Assembly (NCBI RefSeq): GCF_032854445.1
Contig: NC_088295.1
Span: forward strand, 19,207,385-19,271,384
From: Liolophura sinensis
Taxonomy: Eukaryota > Mollusca > Polyplacophora > Chitonida > Chitonidae
Reading direction: 5' to 3'
DNA length: 64,000 nucleotides
Position 1 is the stretch's first letter; each line of letters begins with the position of its first letter. A program made the position numbers and the translations under genes. Positions 1 to 12,661 of the stretch are shown here, piece after piece. The notes beneath the pieces were generated by a model that was given only the letters and a program-made list of their open reading frames with translations, did not search any database and was not told the origin of the DNA.

Positions 1-365
1 AAATATTTAATTTTAATGTGCATAGCCCCGATATCGTCTGTATACTCTGTGTGCTCTGAGGATTATTTTCATGGATTTGATGTGCTGTGCAAAAGTAGGG
101 ACAAAGATACTGTCAAATAAATATATGCACATTTTCTGACAAATCACATGATTAGTACCAGCCATTTGTGTGTTCAACCCTGGAAACCCCCCACCCCCAC
201 CCCGCAGGGTATATCAAGAAATTTAGCTTAATGAAGGATGAATAGAGGCCTAGTTGTTTTGCATGGGCTGTGTGTTCGTCTTATTATTTTTCGTTCTGAT
301 AGAAGTTCTGCCCACATACATAACAGGTGAATATAAAGCGAAAAAGGTAAAGACGTACTTACTTC

Positions 366-618
366 GCTCAAAAAATTAATCTGTAAATTTTAAAAGAAAG
401 TCCGTTGTCTGAATGATGCCAGAGTGTATTCTATTATTATAACATAATAATCTGTCATATTCAACATAATATCCTGTTAATCTAATAGAATCTTTATGTT
501 GAATAGATAGAATAAGTGCGTTATTTTGAACACAATAATCTGTTGCAATAGCAGAATACATTCTGGTATCACTCACAAAACAGAATTTCTGTTAAAATGA
601 ACACACTAATTTTTGAGA
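366..618. repeat. MITE-like inverted-repeat element, copy 1
   Basis: The left end starts ctcaaaaaattaat and the right end, read on the other strand, starts ctcaaaaattagtg. Both arms continue with a related stretch containing aacagaaa and a motif like agaatgtattctg. The arms are imperfect inverted repeats around an AT-rich centre of short aacataata-type motifs. Related copies lie at 3225-3447 and 29396-29477. There is no coding capacity, so it is probably a non-autonomous DNA transposon; the superfamily is not identified. Confidence 0.6.
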
Positions 619-2353
619 GCAAAATGACTAGGCATATCTGCAGGCTCTTTCAAAAGGAATTGTGAATTTAAAGCTAGAGAACTTCGGGCACAGAAGATGC
701 AGAACGAGATGAATTTATATCGTGAGATGCATTTTGTAGGCGACAAAACGTTGACGACGTTCCTGACAGACAACTGCTGTTATTTTTACACGCCGAGTAA
801 ATGCTCGAGTGTGACTTCGTCATGCCGATTGCAAAACACGTATAGTTGTAACATATGGATGATATCTCAGTATCTCAACATACTGGTTTTGCAAGAACAA
901 CAGTGTGCATTTTCACCATCATTTAGAAAGGGATTTTAATCAAACTGGCAAGCAATCGCATTTCGCTATGCATATGCACTCGCTGACTCAGCAGGCCTGT
1001 CACTCTGTGTCATACTGAGGTAGGCACTACAGTTTTAACAGCCTTAATTCATATTAGATGATCCACAGAATTTATACTGATGCTCCTGTGTGTGCATGTG
1101 AATATAATACAGACGAAAGAAGATATATTTACAGTGTTCTGTTTGTCATTTTACATGACGTGCCTTCAGTTTCTTTCAGTTTTATTCTTAGGAAAAGTAG
1201 TTCTACGTGATAGTGGCTTTTTTTTCGGTTTATTGGAGTATAAATGCAAAAATTTGGCAAATCGGATTGCTCCTTACAAGCGCAAATCAGGAGAATTAAA
1301 TTATAATTATTTGATTAAAGTATTTGTTTTGTTGTCGTTTCACGCCAGTGCTTGGTGACCAGCAGTTATGTAAGTTGCTTTGTTAATCCGCCTGTCTGTC
1401 GGTCAAAGGTTTCGGGATGATACTATTGGATGTTGTCTTACAGGCTACAGTGAACCACTGATATGTCAGGTGGTACAACACGCAAGTGACGCCAAGAATC
1501 TGCTTTTTGCACTGACAATCTTAGAAGAGGTCCACGGCGGACATAGGCACTACCCAGTATACTTTGCTAGTTATTTCCGCGAACAACCACACATGAAAGC
1601 AGCTGACCACTATAGTGGCCTAGACAGTATATAATAAGGTCGAACGGAAATTACGCAACAATTTACTGTAGATACAGAATTACGGACATTGTTTGCATGT
1701 ATGTATATGTATGCTTAGGGTGTAACGTCGTACTTTTTGTACGTGACGACGATCGAGGTGTCATTCCGTGTGTGTAAATATATACTGTGTCTTCTTGTGG
1801 CAGGGCGAGTCCAAACCGCCAAAATACTGCCGTGAGTCCCGTTTACTTGCTCTCAATACTGAGCGGCAAGCGAGGCAGGAACAAGTTTTAAAGTTTTTGG
1901 TATGACCTGACCCGGGTTTGATCCAGGGTCTTCCAACTTCGATATTGTTTCTGGTGTTCTGTAATATTGTTCCCTCGTGCAGTGATAAATATTATGTCAA
2001 CCATTATTTCCCGCAGTGAAAAATTGGTTGATTAATTTGTTTACTCATCAGTATATGATAATAGTCACTGAGTAAAAAGAAATATATGTAAGATTGAATG
2101 CCTTAATGGATGTTATTGGAACAAGGGCAAAATAACTTTTGTATAGGTTTATAAAGTGGTGGTATTATTCTTGTTTTCAGTTTTACATTTTTGTTTATGT
2201 TAATGTGAAGACCATCTTGGACCTGAACGATTCTTCTGTCAAATAAAGTTATAATATGTTGTGTCTGCATGTGAAATTGTGCTTCAGTCCTCCATGAAAT
2301 GGTCTGCGTGGGATTCATTTCGTACGAGTAACAGCCTACAAACAACATTCATG
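619..2353. other. Intergenic, no gene recognised
   Basis: Several open frames of 80-92 codons occur here, for example 697-939 and 1080-1358 on the plus strand. None shows a recognisable domain, a credible splice context or a convincing start. Around 1905-1945 a tRNA B-box-like stretch (gggtttgatcc) suggests an old SINE remnant. Nothing else was recognised. Confidence 0.4.
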
Positions 2354-2436
2354 TCGCTGTGAGTTCAGCTCATCATGCTGGCTCTCTGTCCGGTCGCACG
2401 TGGGAAAATCTGCCAGCAGCCTGCGAACGGTCTTTT
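2354..2436 (+). repeat. SINE fragment (tRNA-headed V-SINE-like), plus orientation
   Basis: The stretch from gtgagttcagctcatcatg through cgtgggaaaatctgccagca and cctgcgaacggtc matches the middle part of the SINE that is complete at 25009-25272. Its 3' half is missing. It lies about 200 bp from an inverted, more complete copy at 2641-2882. Confidence 0.6.
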
Positions 2437-2640
2437 CTGTGCCGCTATTGCTCTAGTACAAATCCACTCAAGTTCACTTTGCTCATGAGGACTTTCTCGG
2501 TTGAAAGCTTACTATCGAGTGAAAATATCAATGAAATTTCGTTTTCAGGCATTTATTTCCAAGCCATTAGAGATTCTGACATATCAATAGTTTTGCCTCA
2601 TGCAGTTTTGGACGCTGGTTCGAGATATTCCAATACTTTA

Positions 2641-2882
2641 ATTAATTATTTATTGGCGTTTCACGCCGTACTCAAAAATATTTCACTTATACGACGACGG
2701 TCAGCATTATGGTAGGAGGAAACCGGGCGGATCCCGTAGGAAACCCACAACAAGCTGGCAGATCTTCTGATGCACAGCTGGATAGTAAGCCAGCATGATT
2801 TGAACTAGAACTCACAGCGACCGCATTATTGGTGAGAAGTTCTTGTGTCTGTCAAGCTTACCACCTCGGCCATTGAGGCCCG
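2641..2882 (-). repeat. Near-complete tRNA-headed SINE, minus orientation
   Basis: Read on the minus strand this begins with a tRNA-like head: an A-box-like tggccgaggtgg near 2875 and a B-box-like region near 2810. It runs through the body and ends in the conserved block ggcgtgaaacgcc-like/attt-rich tail near 2641. The body motifs (cgccgtactcaaaaatattt, gacggtcagcattatgg, ggaggaaaccggg) recur throughout the window. The architecture fits the V-SINE/RUDI type of molluscs by memory. Confidence 0.75.
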
Positions 2883-3002
2883 TATTCCAGTGTGTCAAAC
2901 CTGATATGCCGATCTGATCTATTTGAATATTTCTTTATCGACGTGGACTGTCCTTTTCATTGTTGATGTGAAAGTAAATAAATAAAATAAATCAGAGTTA
3001 CC

Positions 3003-3029
3003 TATGTATGTATGTATGTATGTATGTAT
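3003..3029. repeat. (TATG)n microsatellite
   Basis: About six uninterrupted copies of the tetranucleotide tatg. A (gat)n run follows at about 3123-3141. Confidence 0.9.
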
Positions 3030-3224
3030 TAAGGATAATTTTATAATTAGATTTTGCCAGTAAGGAAATATCGACGCAAACTAATTATCTAACTTATTTT
3101 ATCTTCTTGTCATGATTTGTTTGATGATGATGATGATGATGATTTATTTGCCTCTCATGAGGCTTCACTGGAATCCAGTTATGTTATCTTTTATCTCTAG
3201 TAATGAGTTGTCTGTGGAATAGAT

Positions 3225-3447
3225 ACTCAAAAAATTAATTTTAACAGAAAATCTGTTGTCTCAGTGACGCTAGAATGTACTCTGCTGCTATTGTAACAGA
3301 TTATTCTGTTAAATATAACACACATATCCAACATAAGTATTCTATTAAACGAACAGGATATTATGTTGAATATGACAGAATATTATGTTATATAATAACA
3401 CAATACATTCTACCATCACTTAGACAACATACTTTCCGTTAAAATTA
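3225..3447. repeat. MITE-like inverted-repeat element, copy 2
   Basis: It starts actcaaaaaattaat and carries the same internal motifs as copy 1 (aacagaaaatctgttgtct, agaatgtactctg and, on the right arm, the reverse complement acattctaccatcactta). The right end is cut off where the 21-bp minisatellite begins. Confidence 0.6.
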
Positions 3448-3449
3448 CA

Positions 3450-4000
3450 CTACAGCCAGTTCACGTCCATTACAGGCACATCACATTTCACTACAGTCAA
3501 ATCACACGCCACTACAGCTAAATCACATTCCACTGCAGCCACTTCACATACCCCTACAGTCACATCACATTCCAGTACAGCCAAATCACACCCCACTACA
3601 GCCACATCACACACCACTACAGCCACATCACACTCCACTACAGCCACATCACAATCCACTACAGCCACATTACATTCCACTAGTCTTTTTACATTCACTA
3701 CTGTCATTTCACATTCCACTACAGCCACATCACATTCCACTACAGCCACATCATATTTCACTACAACCACATAACATTCCACTATAGCCACATCACACTC
3801 CACTACAGCCACATCACAATCCACTACAGCCACATTACATTCCACTAGTCTTTTTACATTCACTACTGTCATTTCACATTCCACTACAGCCACATCACAC
3901 TCCACTACAGCCACATCAAATTTCACTACAACCAGATAACATTCCACTATAGCCACATCACATTCCGCCACAAGTACATCACATTCCGTTACAGCCACAT
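3450..4000. repeat. 21-bp minisatellite with a 165-bp higher-order unit
   Basis: The basic unit is about 21 bp, of the form cactacagccacatcacatt. A distinctive variant containing tagtctttttacattcac occurs at about 3681 and again at about 3846, giving a 165-bp higher-order period. The minus strand is open for 182 codons across the array and reads as a heptad of the type VAVVECD. Because 21 is a multiple of 3, the open frame follows from the repeat, and no gene structure supports it. Confidence 0.85.
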
Positions 4001-6308
4001 CACACTTAAAATAAAATAAAAGATTTTACATGAAGTTTTGGTTGTTGTATAACAAGAATTTCTGTCTCGAGGGTTGTTTCTTTCTCCATTTCATTGTTTT
4101 TGTAGAATAATTTCTCTCCATTACTTCTTTGTTGCCTGACCGTTAATGTTTTCCTGCATCGATAATTGAATGGAGCCATGGCAAGCAGCAGGACCAGTTG
4201 TGGCCATCTTAAGCAGCCATAAATCGCCACACAATCGATGACGTTATATACCTGTCAGTGGCAAATCATTCCGTCAACACCACAACGGTTCCCACTCACC
4301 AGTTCACAAGACATGTAAATTAAGATATGTCGGACTGATCACAGTATTCGATCGTCTGTTAGAGCACAATGTGAATCAGAAATCTGTATGGAAGGTGGCA
4401 AGTTTAAAACGTCCCCATTATTACACAGTGTCGGTGTAATGTATTGGCAGAATCCTGTCCCGATCAGACGCTACCACCACGACTGCAAACGACGGCGTCA
4501 CGTGTGAATGGCACGCGCATTTTTCACGAGACGCCATGCGATTCTGTGCAAATTAGTATAACACTGCAACATACAACCTGCACTGAAAACTTAGGAAAGA
4601 CAGATTCCCAGGTGAGGAAGTTACCCTAATTCTTTTAGATTTTTGGGATAGATATTAGCAGAAAGTAGAATATTACCAGCCTTTAGAAGTAAGGAGTATG
4701 TTTGTTTCATTAGATGGTCTAATCATGTGAGAAAAAAAGAAACTTAATATTCCTGTTAGAATTACATATATATTGGCTAAAATGAGCAGATCAGGTGTGC
4801 CAAATGTTAGAAAAAAATAGAGTAGATCATGCCTCGTGCGTGATTGCAACAACAACGTGCACAGTATACTACATATCAGATATGCCATCTGCAGAATGAT
4901 CTGCAATGGCTTTAATACAAAATACGTTTTGGAATGAAATATGGAATAAAAGTCAACACCACTGATCACGTACCTCTATACAGATGTATCTTATGTGAAG
5001 ATCTCCTATATAATTTACATTCGCGTGAATGGCTGATTACGAAAAAGAATTTTGGGGCCATTGACATGTGACTGCTTATTGGGCACTTATTAACGATTAG
5101 AACACAAAAGTTTACACATTACAATGTTCGCCCGTTCTTATCTTTCACCTAAGGCAATAGACAAACACCTTACCATGAAAGAAATGTTCGAAAATAATAC
5201 AGATTGTCACGAATATGTTAATAATTTAGAGTTGGACAGTTATGTTAAACAAACGTCCATACGCATATATAGGCACCGAATGTTCGGTTCCTTCCGATGA
5301 TATTAATGAAGGCTCCATTGATACACGATTGCAGTTGTATATATAATTGATTTATTGTTGTAGTATATAAACGGCATCTATAACTCAAATGGTTCGTGGT
5401 GGTTGGCTGCGACCATTACGTATGGGTCAGTGAAGTCGCATATTTGAATCCAGCCCATGTTGTTCAGGCTGCGGCTTTAAGTAAAAATTTATTATAAGTG
5501 AAAAGTTTTGGACCACGGCGTCAAACAGTGATAAAAGTAAGTGTATATTTAAAACCGCATGAAAATGCGCATGGGACTGATTTCTCAACACTCGTTTTTA
5601 TCCAAACTTACAGGACGCTTGGAGTTGTAAGCGGACGTACCAAATAGGTGTCGCGCCAATTTGCATATCTCAAAACTGCAAATGTTGCATCACATAGAGG
5701 TGTTCCCAATATTTAACTCCAAGTAACAAGAAGTAAGCATGTAAATTAAATATCAAATTTTGACCTAATTCAAACCCGATCTCACTTTCAAGGAAGCCTT
5801 AGTTAATAGTAGCCTTATATAGGTAAACGTAACTACAAAGTATAAGTTCCCTTTTGGCCGCTTCGTGAAAATGATCTTTGCATGGTTACAGTAATTTCAA
5901 CTCCATTGTTTTGGGGCCTGACCTATACAATTCACAGCCTCCATAAATTGCATCTGGCCATCTTCATCCACCATCTCGCGTGTCCATTGTATATCCGAAA
6001 TATATCCAGAGACGTTACGGCATGAACGCGTGTGCGGAATTCATGATAAGCAGACGATTCATCTAAATTCAAAACGACAAATCTTCCTGATAAAGTTGTA
6101 TATACAGCTTACAAAAATGGCAAAATGCTAATTTCATAACCGCAAAGCACTTTATTACTCATGGATAATAAACAAAAATACAGATATGCATTGTACACAT
6201 GATTTAATATCGGATGGATTAAAAAAATCAGTATGTCAAAGCGCATGGCAGCACAGACATAAAAAACACCATTCTTTCAAAAATACGGAAAAAGCAATTA
6301 TTGTAGTC
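4001..6308. other. Intergenic, no gene recognised
   Basis: No domain-bearing frame was found. At about 5385-5480 a stretch with a B-box-like tttgaatccag may be a decayed tRNA-derived SINE head. A minus-strand AATAAA (plus strand tttatt, 6151-6156) lies about 155 bp past the kinase stop codon and is the best polyadenylation signal for that gene. Confidence 0.4.
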
Positions 6309-7183
6309 CTAAGAATTCTCAACAACAGGCTGAGACGGCGCGTTGGCTGGGGGAGGGGATTCCATACAGAGCCAGTCACTGTCCAAAACCTGGGCGATGT
6401 TCAAACGCTTGGTGGAATCGGGATCCAATATCTGCCGTATCAAGTTCTTACACAATGGGTTCACTTTGTCAGACACTTTGCTTGGGAAGTGAATCTTGTC
6501 CTGTAACTGTTGTTTCACAAGCTTCCTCACATTACTGTCATCAAAAGGCATGGAGGCGCACACCATAATGTACAGGATACAACCTAGACTCCAAATGTCG
6601 TTGCACTTTGGATTGTAAGGAATGCCTTGCAACAGGTCAGGCGAAGCATAAGCTGCGCTACCACAAAAAGTTCTGCTTGTTGGAAACTTAAATCCCTCGG
6701 GTGGTGGCATCGACCGAGCGAAACCAAAATCACTCAGTTTAACTCTCATATCTTTCATCAAAAGGATATTTTCACACTTAAGGTCTCTGTGCGCGATGTT
6801 CAAATCGTGGAGATATTTAACAGCTTGGGCCATTGCTTGGAACATGTTCTTGGCCTCTTGGTCAGGAAGAGCTCCATGTTTCCTAACATAATCCAATAAA
6901 TCGCCCTTTTCTGCATAGTCCATGACAATAAAGACATGATCACTGGTCTGAATGATCTCGTGTGTTGTAACTATGTACTCATGATCTATCCGCACCAGAA
7001 GGTTTCAACTCACGCGGCAAAAATCGCTCCAAAAAGTCTTTTGGTGCCTTTGCTCTGTCAATTATTTTCACGGCCAATATTTTTCCCATCTTTTGTCCTT
7101 TCAATTATACGAACTTTAGCGTAACTCCCTTCGCCGATTCTGGGTCCCAAACGATATCCTTTTTCGACGAGCAAATCAGACAT
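6309..7183 (-). CDS. Testis-specific serine/threonine kinase (TSSK-like), reading frame broken twice
   Basis: Intronless protein kinase of the TSSK group, which in animals acts in late spermatogenesis. The proposed start (7181-7183) gives MSDLLVEKGY followed by the glycine loop GEGSYAKV, close to the usual TSSK beginning; an in-frame upstream start exists at 7316-7318. Further on are the ATP-binding lysine in LAVKII, FLERFLPREL, the catalytic loop HRDLKCEN, DFGFAR, the segment CGSAAYASPD and the C-lobe motif NDIWSLGCILY, ending at a TAG at 6309. Two one-base insertions disrupt the frame: one in a run of five T at 7080-7084 and one at about 7001-7005. Removing one base at each place leaves a continuous kinase domain of about 290 residues with all key residues present. 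Either the assembly has homopolymer errors or this is a young pseudogene. Family membership is strong; the exact paralogue is not assigned. Confidence 0.85.
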
Positions 7184-7403
7184 CTGAAGGAACTCTTTGG
7201 GCCGTTGCAGAGTCTTTTTGCGACATGATGTCGCGTTCTTCCGTGTGATGGTCTTCTCTGCCTGACCCAAGAAAACCGTGTCACGCTGGCTTGAAATCTG
7301 CGAACGAGAGCCCTTCATTTGTACATCCTCACGTTTTCCTGTTGCCCGTTACCCCCGTCTGACAACCCAAACTGATGTCGGACAGACAGCTGGTATCTGT
7401 GCA

Positions 7404-7614
7404 CCAATAACGTGACGTCATAATGGTCAACTACGCTTGCGCACGACAAAATAGGATCCAGTCGAGTGACAAAAAAAGACAAAACGTTTCCCATTTCTCC
7501 TTGTGACGTCAAAATAAGACTGGTGCCTCTTTCAATAGAACAATGCAACAGACGCCGCATTCTAGGTCTACAAAAACAATTGCCGCATTTCTGACGTAAC
7601 TCGGGAAATGACGT
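7404..7614 (-). promoter_or_regulatory. CRE cluster upstream of the kinase
   Basis: Two perfect palindromic cAMP-response elements (tgacgtca) lie at 7413-7420 and 7504-7511. Near-matches occur at 7592-7599 (tgacgtaa) and 7609-7614 (tgacgt). A CCAAT box lies at 7404-7408. They are 220-430 bp upstream of the kinase start. CREM-type factors are known to drive post-meiotic genes through such sites in vertebrates; use of these sites here is inference. Confidence 0.5.
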
Positions 7615-7689
7615 TTTCGCTTCTGTCTGGTTATGCTGTTTTGGGGGCAGCGGGAAAACTCCTGACAACGTTTGTAGGCCTACCATGCA

Positions 7690-8830
7690 TAGTGAAATAT
7701 TCTTGAATACCTGTACGGCTTAAGCATCAATCAAATAATTCAATAATAAATTAAATGCAAAGTTTCTTGTACACAATGTCACCAAATTTACAGTCTGCAT
7801 GTTCGTTTACCAAGACTTTGACTGGCGTAAAAACCAGTACCCCCTGTAGCCTATCAACAGCAGAATCAAGTATCGTAAGCCTATACACACGTTCATTTTG
7901 AAGCAGACCTTTGTGAGATTTTCACCAATTTGTGATAATTATACAGCATCCCATACATTTATTCCCAGTATAATTCAGAGGATGTCATACCGAAGACACT
8001 AAACATGACGCCCACAACCAGTCCAATTTCCTTGCTCTAACCAGAATCGGGTTTGGTCCCAGGTCTACGCTTCGGTGATCCATACTGATAAGAGGGTCCT
8101 CCTCGAAGTCGACAATAACTAATAGAAGTCCTCAAAAAGACTATACGTCCAACAGAATTTTATTTATTTTAGTTTCATTTCACCTTTAATTATTCACTGT
8201 AGTTAACGAAGGGCTATTTACAAAGCATATCTGATCATCAGGTTATCAGAAAGACTCCCACCCAATAGTTTGAGATGAACATAGTTGTCTCCCTTAACAG
8301 CTTCACGCCAACGGAACGTTTCCATAACACAGTGGAAAAGATTGAATATATTCATGGTAATTTACAACAGACAATAATAATTTTACTGTTATTCACTCAA
8401 AAAACTTAACTACATGATAATAACATGATAAGATGTTTTACATGAGATGTATGTTCTGTGAATGGGTTTTTATTTAACCTAATGCACAACACCGCCTAAT
8501 TAACAGTTACAGAGCATGACCCAGCATGTTATAACTGAAATAAAAGTACAAATACTTCACAATGGATAACACGCATGAAGGAAACTGTTAATCCCAGCCT
8601 TTAGGTACATCAATTAACACTACATCAAGTTATAAACAAGCAATAATGATACCACACCTATCATGCATTAAATTTAAACACTGAATAAATTATTCCAAAA
8701 TTTTTACAACTGCTGACAAATAAAAACAGGAGTTCAGATTAACACAACGTGCCCCAACAAATGCGTTTGTTTTGAAATGTACAAAAGAAAACCAGCAGCA
8801 CTGTGGTGAGTATAACCCCAGAGGGGAATC
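7690..8830. other. Intergenic, no gene recognised
   Basis: No frame with recognisable protein similarity. A B-box-like gggtttggtcccaggtc at about 8050 may be a SINE remnant. Nothing else supported. Confidence 0.35.
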
Positions 8831-8839
8831 TTCATGGGT

Positions 8840-9290
8840 GTTGATGACAGGTATGTGGTTACCATGACAACTGCGCAAGTGGACAAATGTGTCCACCACA
8901 AATGAAAACTTCATGTGGAAAACAGTTGGAGTTGTAGCCCAGGACACAAAATCACTTCTTTTTATATAGTATACATAAGCAAAATGACTGTCTGGTTTTC
9001 ATGACAACTGCAATAATGAATAAATGTGAGTCGTGACATATCATCTGTGTATCTATATATTCACCAAAAATTGAAAATATGTGGAAAACTCTTGGAGTTC
9101 TAGCCTAGAAATGAAATCATATCTATCTATATAGTGTATAGGGAAAAAGGCAATCTGGTAACCATGACAACCGCAGAAATAAACAAATGTGAGTCGTGAC
9201 ACATCGTCATCTGTGTATCTATATATCCACCGAAAAACTGTCGAAAACTGTTGGAGTTATAGCCCGGACACCAAAACTGGCAAGGAAGAC
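8840..9290. repeat. About three tandem copies of a ~160-bp unit
   Basis: Each unit contains ggt(a)accatgacaact, an aataaacaaatgtg-like stretch, gtatctatatat and ggaaaactgttggagtt followed by a 'tagcc' motif. Successive copies are imperfect. Related phrases (ggagttatagcttggaca) recur near 15680, so this is probably a dispersed element family rather than a purely local satellite. Confidence 0.55.
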
Positions 9291-9504
9291 AGACAAAATC
9301 GCTATGACATAAGCGTACAGGGTGACATCAATCCAACCTTTTTATAATCTCAGCACAATTTAAAGTAATACAATTTACATCAGCACAATTTACAATTTAA
9401 CAGATATACACTGCCATATACATTATTTCATTTATTAGTTTTTGCAAATACATGTAAAACATCACTATATATACCTGCTATATATGTATTGATATGAATT
9501 CAGC

Positions 9505-9715
9505 ACAAGGATACCTCTGTAATCCTCCATGGCAACTATATCAATACCTCTGTAACCCTCCATGGCAACTGTATCAATATCTCTGTAACCCTCCGTGGCA
9601 ACTATATCAATACTTCTGTAACCCTCCATGGCAACTATATCAATACCTCTGTAATCCTCAATGACAACTATATCAATGCCTCTGTAACCCTCCATAGCAA
9701 CTAAATCAATGCCTT
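9505..9715. repeat. 33-bp minisatellite
   Basis: About six copies of a unit of the form cctctgtaaccctccatggc plus aactatatcaata. The period of 33 is divisible by three, so the minus strand stays open as an 11-residue repeat of the type EGYRGIDIVAM. It lies about 3 kb downstream of the TXNDC15 stop. Confidence 0.85.
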
Positions 9716-12661
9716 ACATTTCAGTCAACCAAAACCAACAACAGCTTGTACAGCCATGAATAACACTTCAGTTCAGCACAGCTGACAATAAATAGTGTAA
9801 TGGATTGGTTGCTGCTAGAGCTCCTGCGATGTTGCTAGACAGGTTTCACTGCATGAGTAGTCTCGAATAGTTCCCATGACTGCTCTCTATGGCCTGCTAT
9901 AAACTTGGTTTGTGCAGGCATAAACAAACCTCCTACCAGCTCAGATCTCAAGACTTGTTTACCTGACACATCAAACAGGTAATCAGAGCAGAAATAGGGC
10001 CAGACACAAAAGTAACATAAATACAAATGAACAAGACCCTTCTTTGCAACAGTTCAAGAACACATTTAAACATCACAAACATCACATTGAGCCACAATCT
10101 GTGACTAGGACATTGTCCAACTGCCACTGTGCAAGTGGTGCCTCTCAGCTCTGACATGACATACATACTGAGATTTGATCAAATGTACAAGGACATGAAC
10201 TTCTATAAATACCTCCCATTGGGGAGAACATCAGGACGGTGGGCGGAGAAAGGAGGAAGGGTGATTTTAGAACTTCAGTAAAACTATGTACACAGTATAA
10301 TAGTGAACATTCATATAAAGGCCACTTATGACACCTGTTTTCTCAGCACAAATTACATCATTGACAATTGTTCATTCTTTTTTATTATTTGATTGCAGAT
10401 CCTGTCTACATACATATACATGTAGGCAGAACTGTTCACTTGAAAACTAACCCTTTCCAAATCTCCTCACAGAAGACTGGACTACATATGCCTGACAAAG
10501 TGGTTTGAAGGAGTGATGTGGTGTGGCAAGTGGAGTTTAGTATTATTGTTCATGTTGTTTAGAATGAAAGAGGCTTCACACTAAAATGGACCCAGCTAAT
10601 GGTCAATAATGAGGCTTGAATTTGTGAAAGATAATACTGACTTGCACAGTTTTACAACAGAACAAAAACATTCTTCTCAACAGGAACTAATGATGTCACT
10701 TGAAACAGGTTTCAACTCGGTTTGATATTGCACAACAAACATAACACAGATTGTTCAGTATGGTGGATGCTGTTGCCCTGCACACTTCATTCAAATATAG
10801 CCTCAGGTATCAACATCTAACTTGCTCAACCTGTTATTTACATACATCACAAAAAACAGTGATGAAAATGAAAAAAAAAAAAAACAGTTGATGAGCATTA
10901 ATTCAATTATTTTTGAATAAATACAATATACACGATCCCCCCACTCCACCCCTCAGCCTTTCCCTCCCCTCAAAAAAAAAAAACTAGCAGAGTGCAACCT
11001 CGGAGAAGATAAACACAATGTTCTCTACTTCATTAAAACTAGCATGGCATAAAGAAGTTGCACATGTACATGTTGAGCTATTAACTAAACCGGACAAAAC
11101 CGCCCATTTCAGTCGCTATATCTCCACATGGCATGACTATGACTCACAGAGGTGGCGGATCATAACATAGGTGTACACTGTGTACCATGGGGCTGCAACT
11201 CACATCGGGGGTGATAAAAAGATTCATCACTGCAGCAGCTCTATATCCTAACTTTATTTATCAGGGAATGTATTTTTTTTCTTTTCTTTCTTACTTTACG
11301 GTATGTCCAACATAAAGGAATAGGCTCTAAAGCCTTGTTTTTTTAGGATGTAAAAAATGGTCCTAATGACTCAGATGTCAGTCAGTGAAAAGAGAACACA
11401 ACACTAAACAAAATCTATATCTGCATCAATAAAGTTTTAAAAAATCATACCTTTTGATTTTTGTGATGTTGCATAGCCGAGATATAGCAGTTCAACGTAA
11501 GCAAAATTATGCACACTGAGAAAATCAAAAGAGTTCCCAAGACATCACCCGAACCCTGTTTTGCCTTTTGGCCATATGAGAGTGATGTGACATTGTGTTT
11601 CTGGTTTCTCTAACATGGCACATCCCATGGCCTCATAAGATTTTCCTGTGTATTTTTCCTCGCCATAAATTATTTTTCCTTAAGCCTTAAAACAGCAAAG
11701 CTGGCATAAATCTGGAAAGCTGGATTTTGGCGATGACTTTATTTATAATTTATCAACTTGAGGTACATGAGAATTTTTTTATGGTATGCACCTGCGAGGA
11801 AATGCATTCCCTTTTCAATGGTATTTCTTTGATATTTAAATTTTCTTCTCCTTTAAAGAGCTAGGCCATACAATATTAATGTTCTAGATTATGAACATTG
11901 GCAAAACAGAGGGAGTGCAGTGGAGGGCCGACTAAGGACAAGGCTTCCCTGCATGGTGGTGATTTGCATCTGCAGTCACTTTCAGAAATCCCCCACCCTC
12001 ACTTTGAGCATGAGGGAAAATCACCTTATGAAGAGGCATCATAATTACATAATGGAACGTGTGCCGAAAACCAGAAACTGTGTTTATAAGCTTTAATAGT
12101 AAACCTTTAAACTTGCCATTTTACAGCTATGTCTCATAAATTCCTTAGACATAACAAGTGAAGAGCCATCAGAAGATGGGGAATCCCCTTAGGGCTGTAC
12201 TCATCAGATTGATTGCTTAACAACATCATCTGTTTGTACAATGCTGAAAATAGGGGAAGATTTGTTTACAAAGACAGTGGAAGGTGTGGCGCAACCCAAA
12301 TAGCACATGCTCATCCTCAGATGATCTTGCTATGCCCCCAGGATTCTATGCTGAGGGGGGTCGAACCTCTGACCTAAATCACTACTTTTCAAATGCACAC
12401 CAGGTACAGTTCACAGCTGGATAATGTGATAGTGAAAATTTGAGGGGAACACATTACTTGATTCCTATCACTCAAACCTCTGAAATGGCAAGTTCAAATC
12501 TCACCAAGGCCAGTAATAAGCTCAGTCACCTCTAGATCCATACCAACACACTCCTATGGGGTTCCTGGGGCACCCTTCTCTCAGCACCATTTGAGGGGTG
12601 TGAGGGTAGGGCAAGTGCTTAGCCTTGCCCACTGTAGTAGTTCTCACCTGGTACAGGTAGC
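9716..12661. other. 3' flank of TXNDC15, no separate gene recognised
   Basis: No convincing coding frame. Minus-strand polyadenylation-like hexamers (tttatt on the plus strand) occur at 11253-11258 and 11738-11743, so part of this stretch could be the TXNDC15 3' untranslated region. It includes A-runs at about 10871-10884 and 10973-10983. Confidence 0.35.

Noticed and set aside
9465-9695. 76-codon protein with 11-residue repeats
   Set aside because: The 33-bp period keeps any frame open; there is no start, splice or family evidence.
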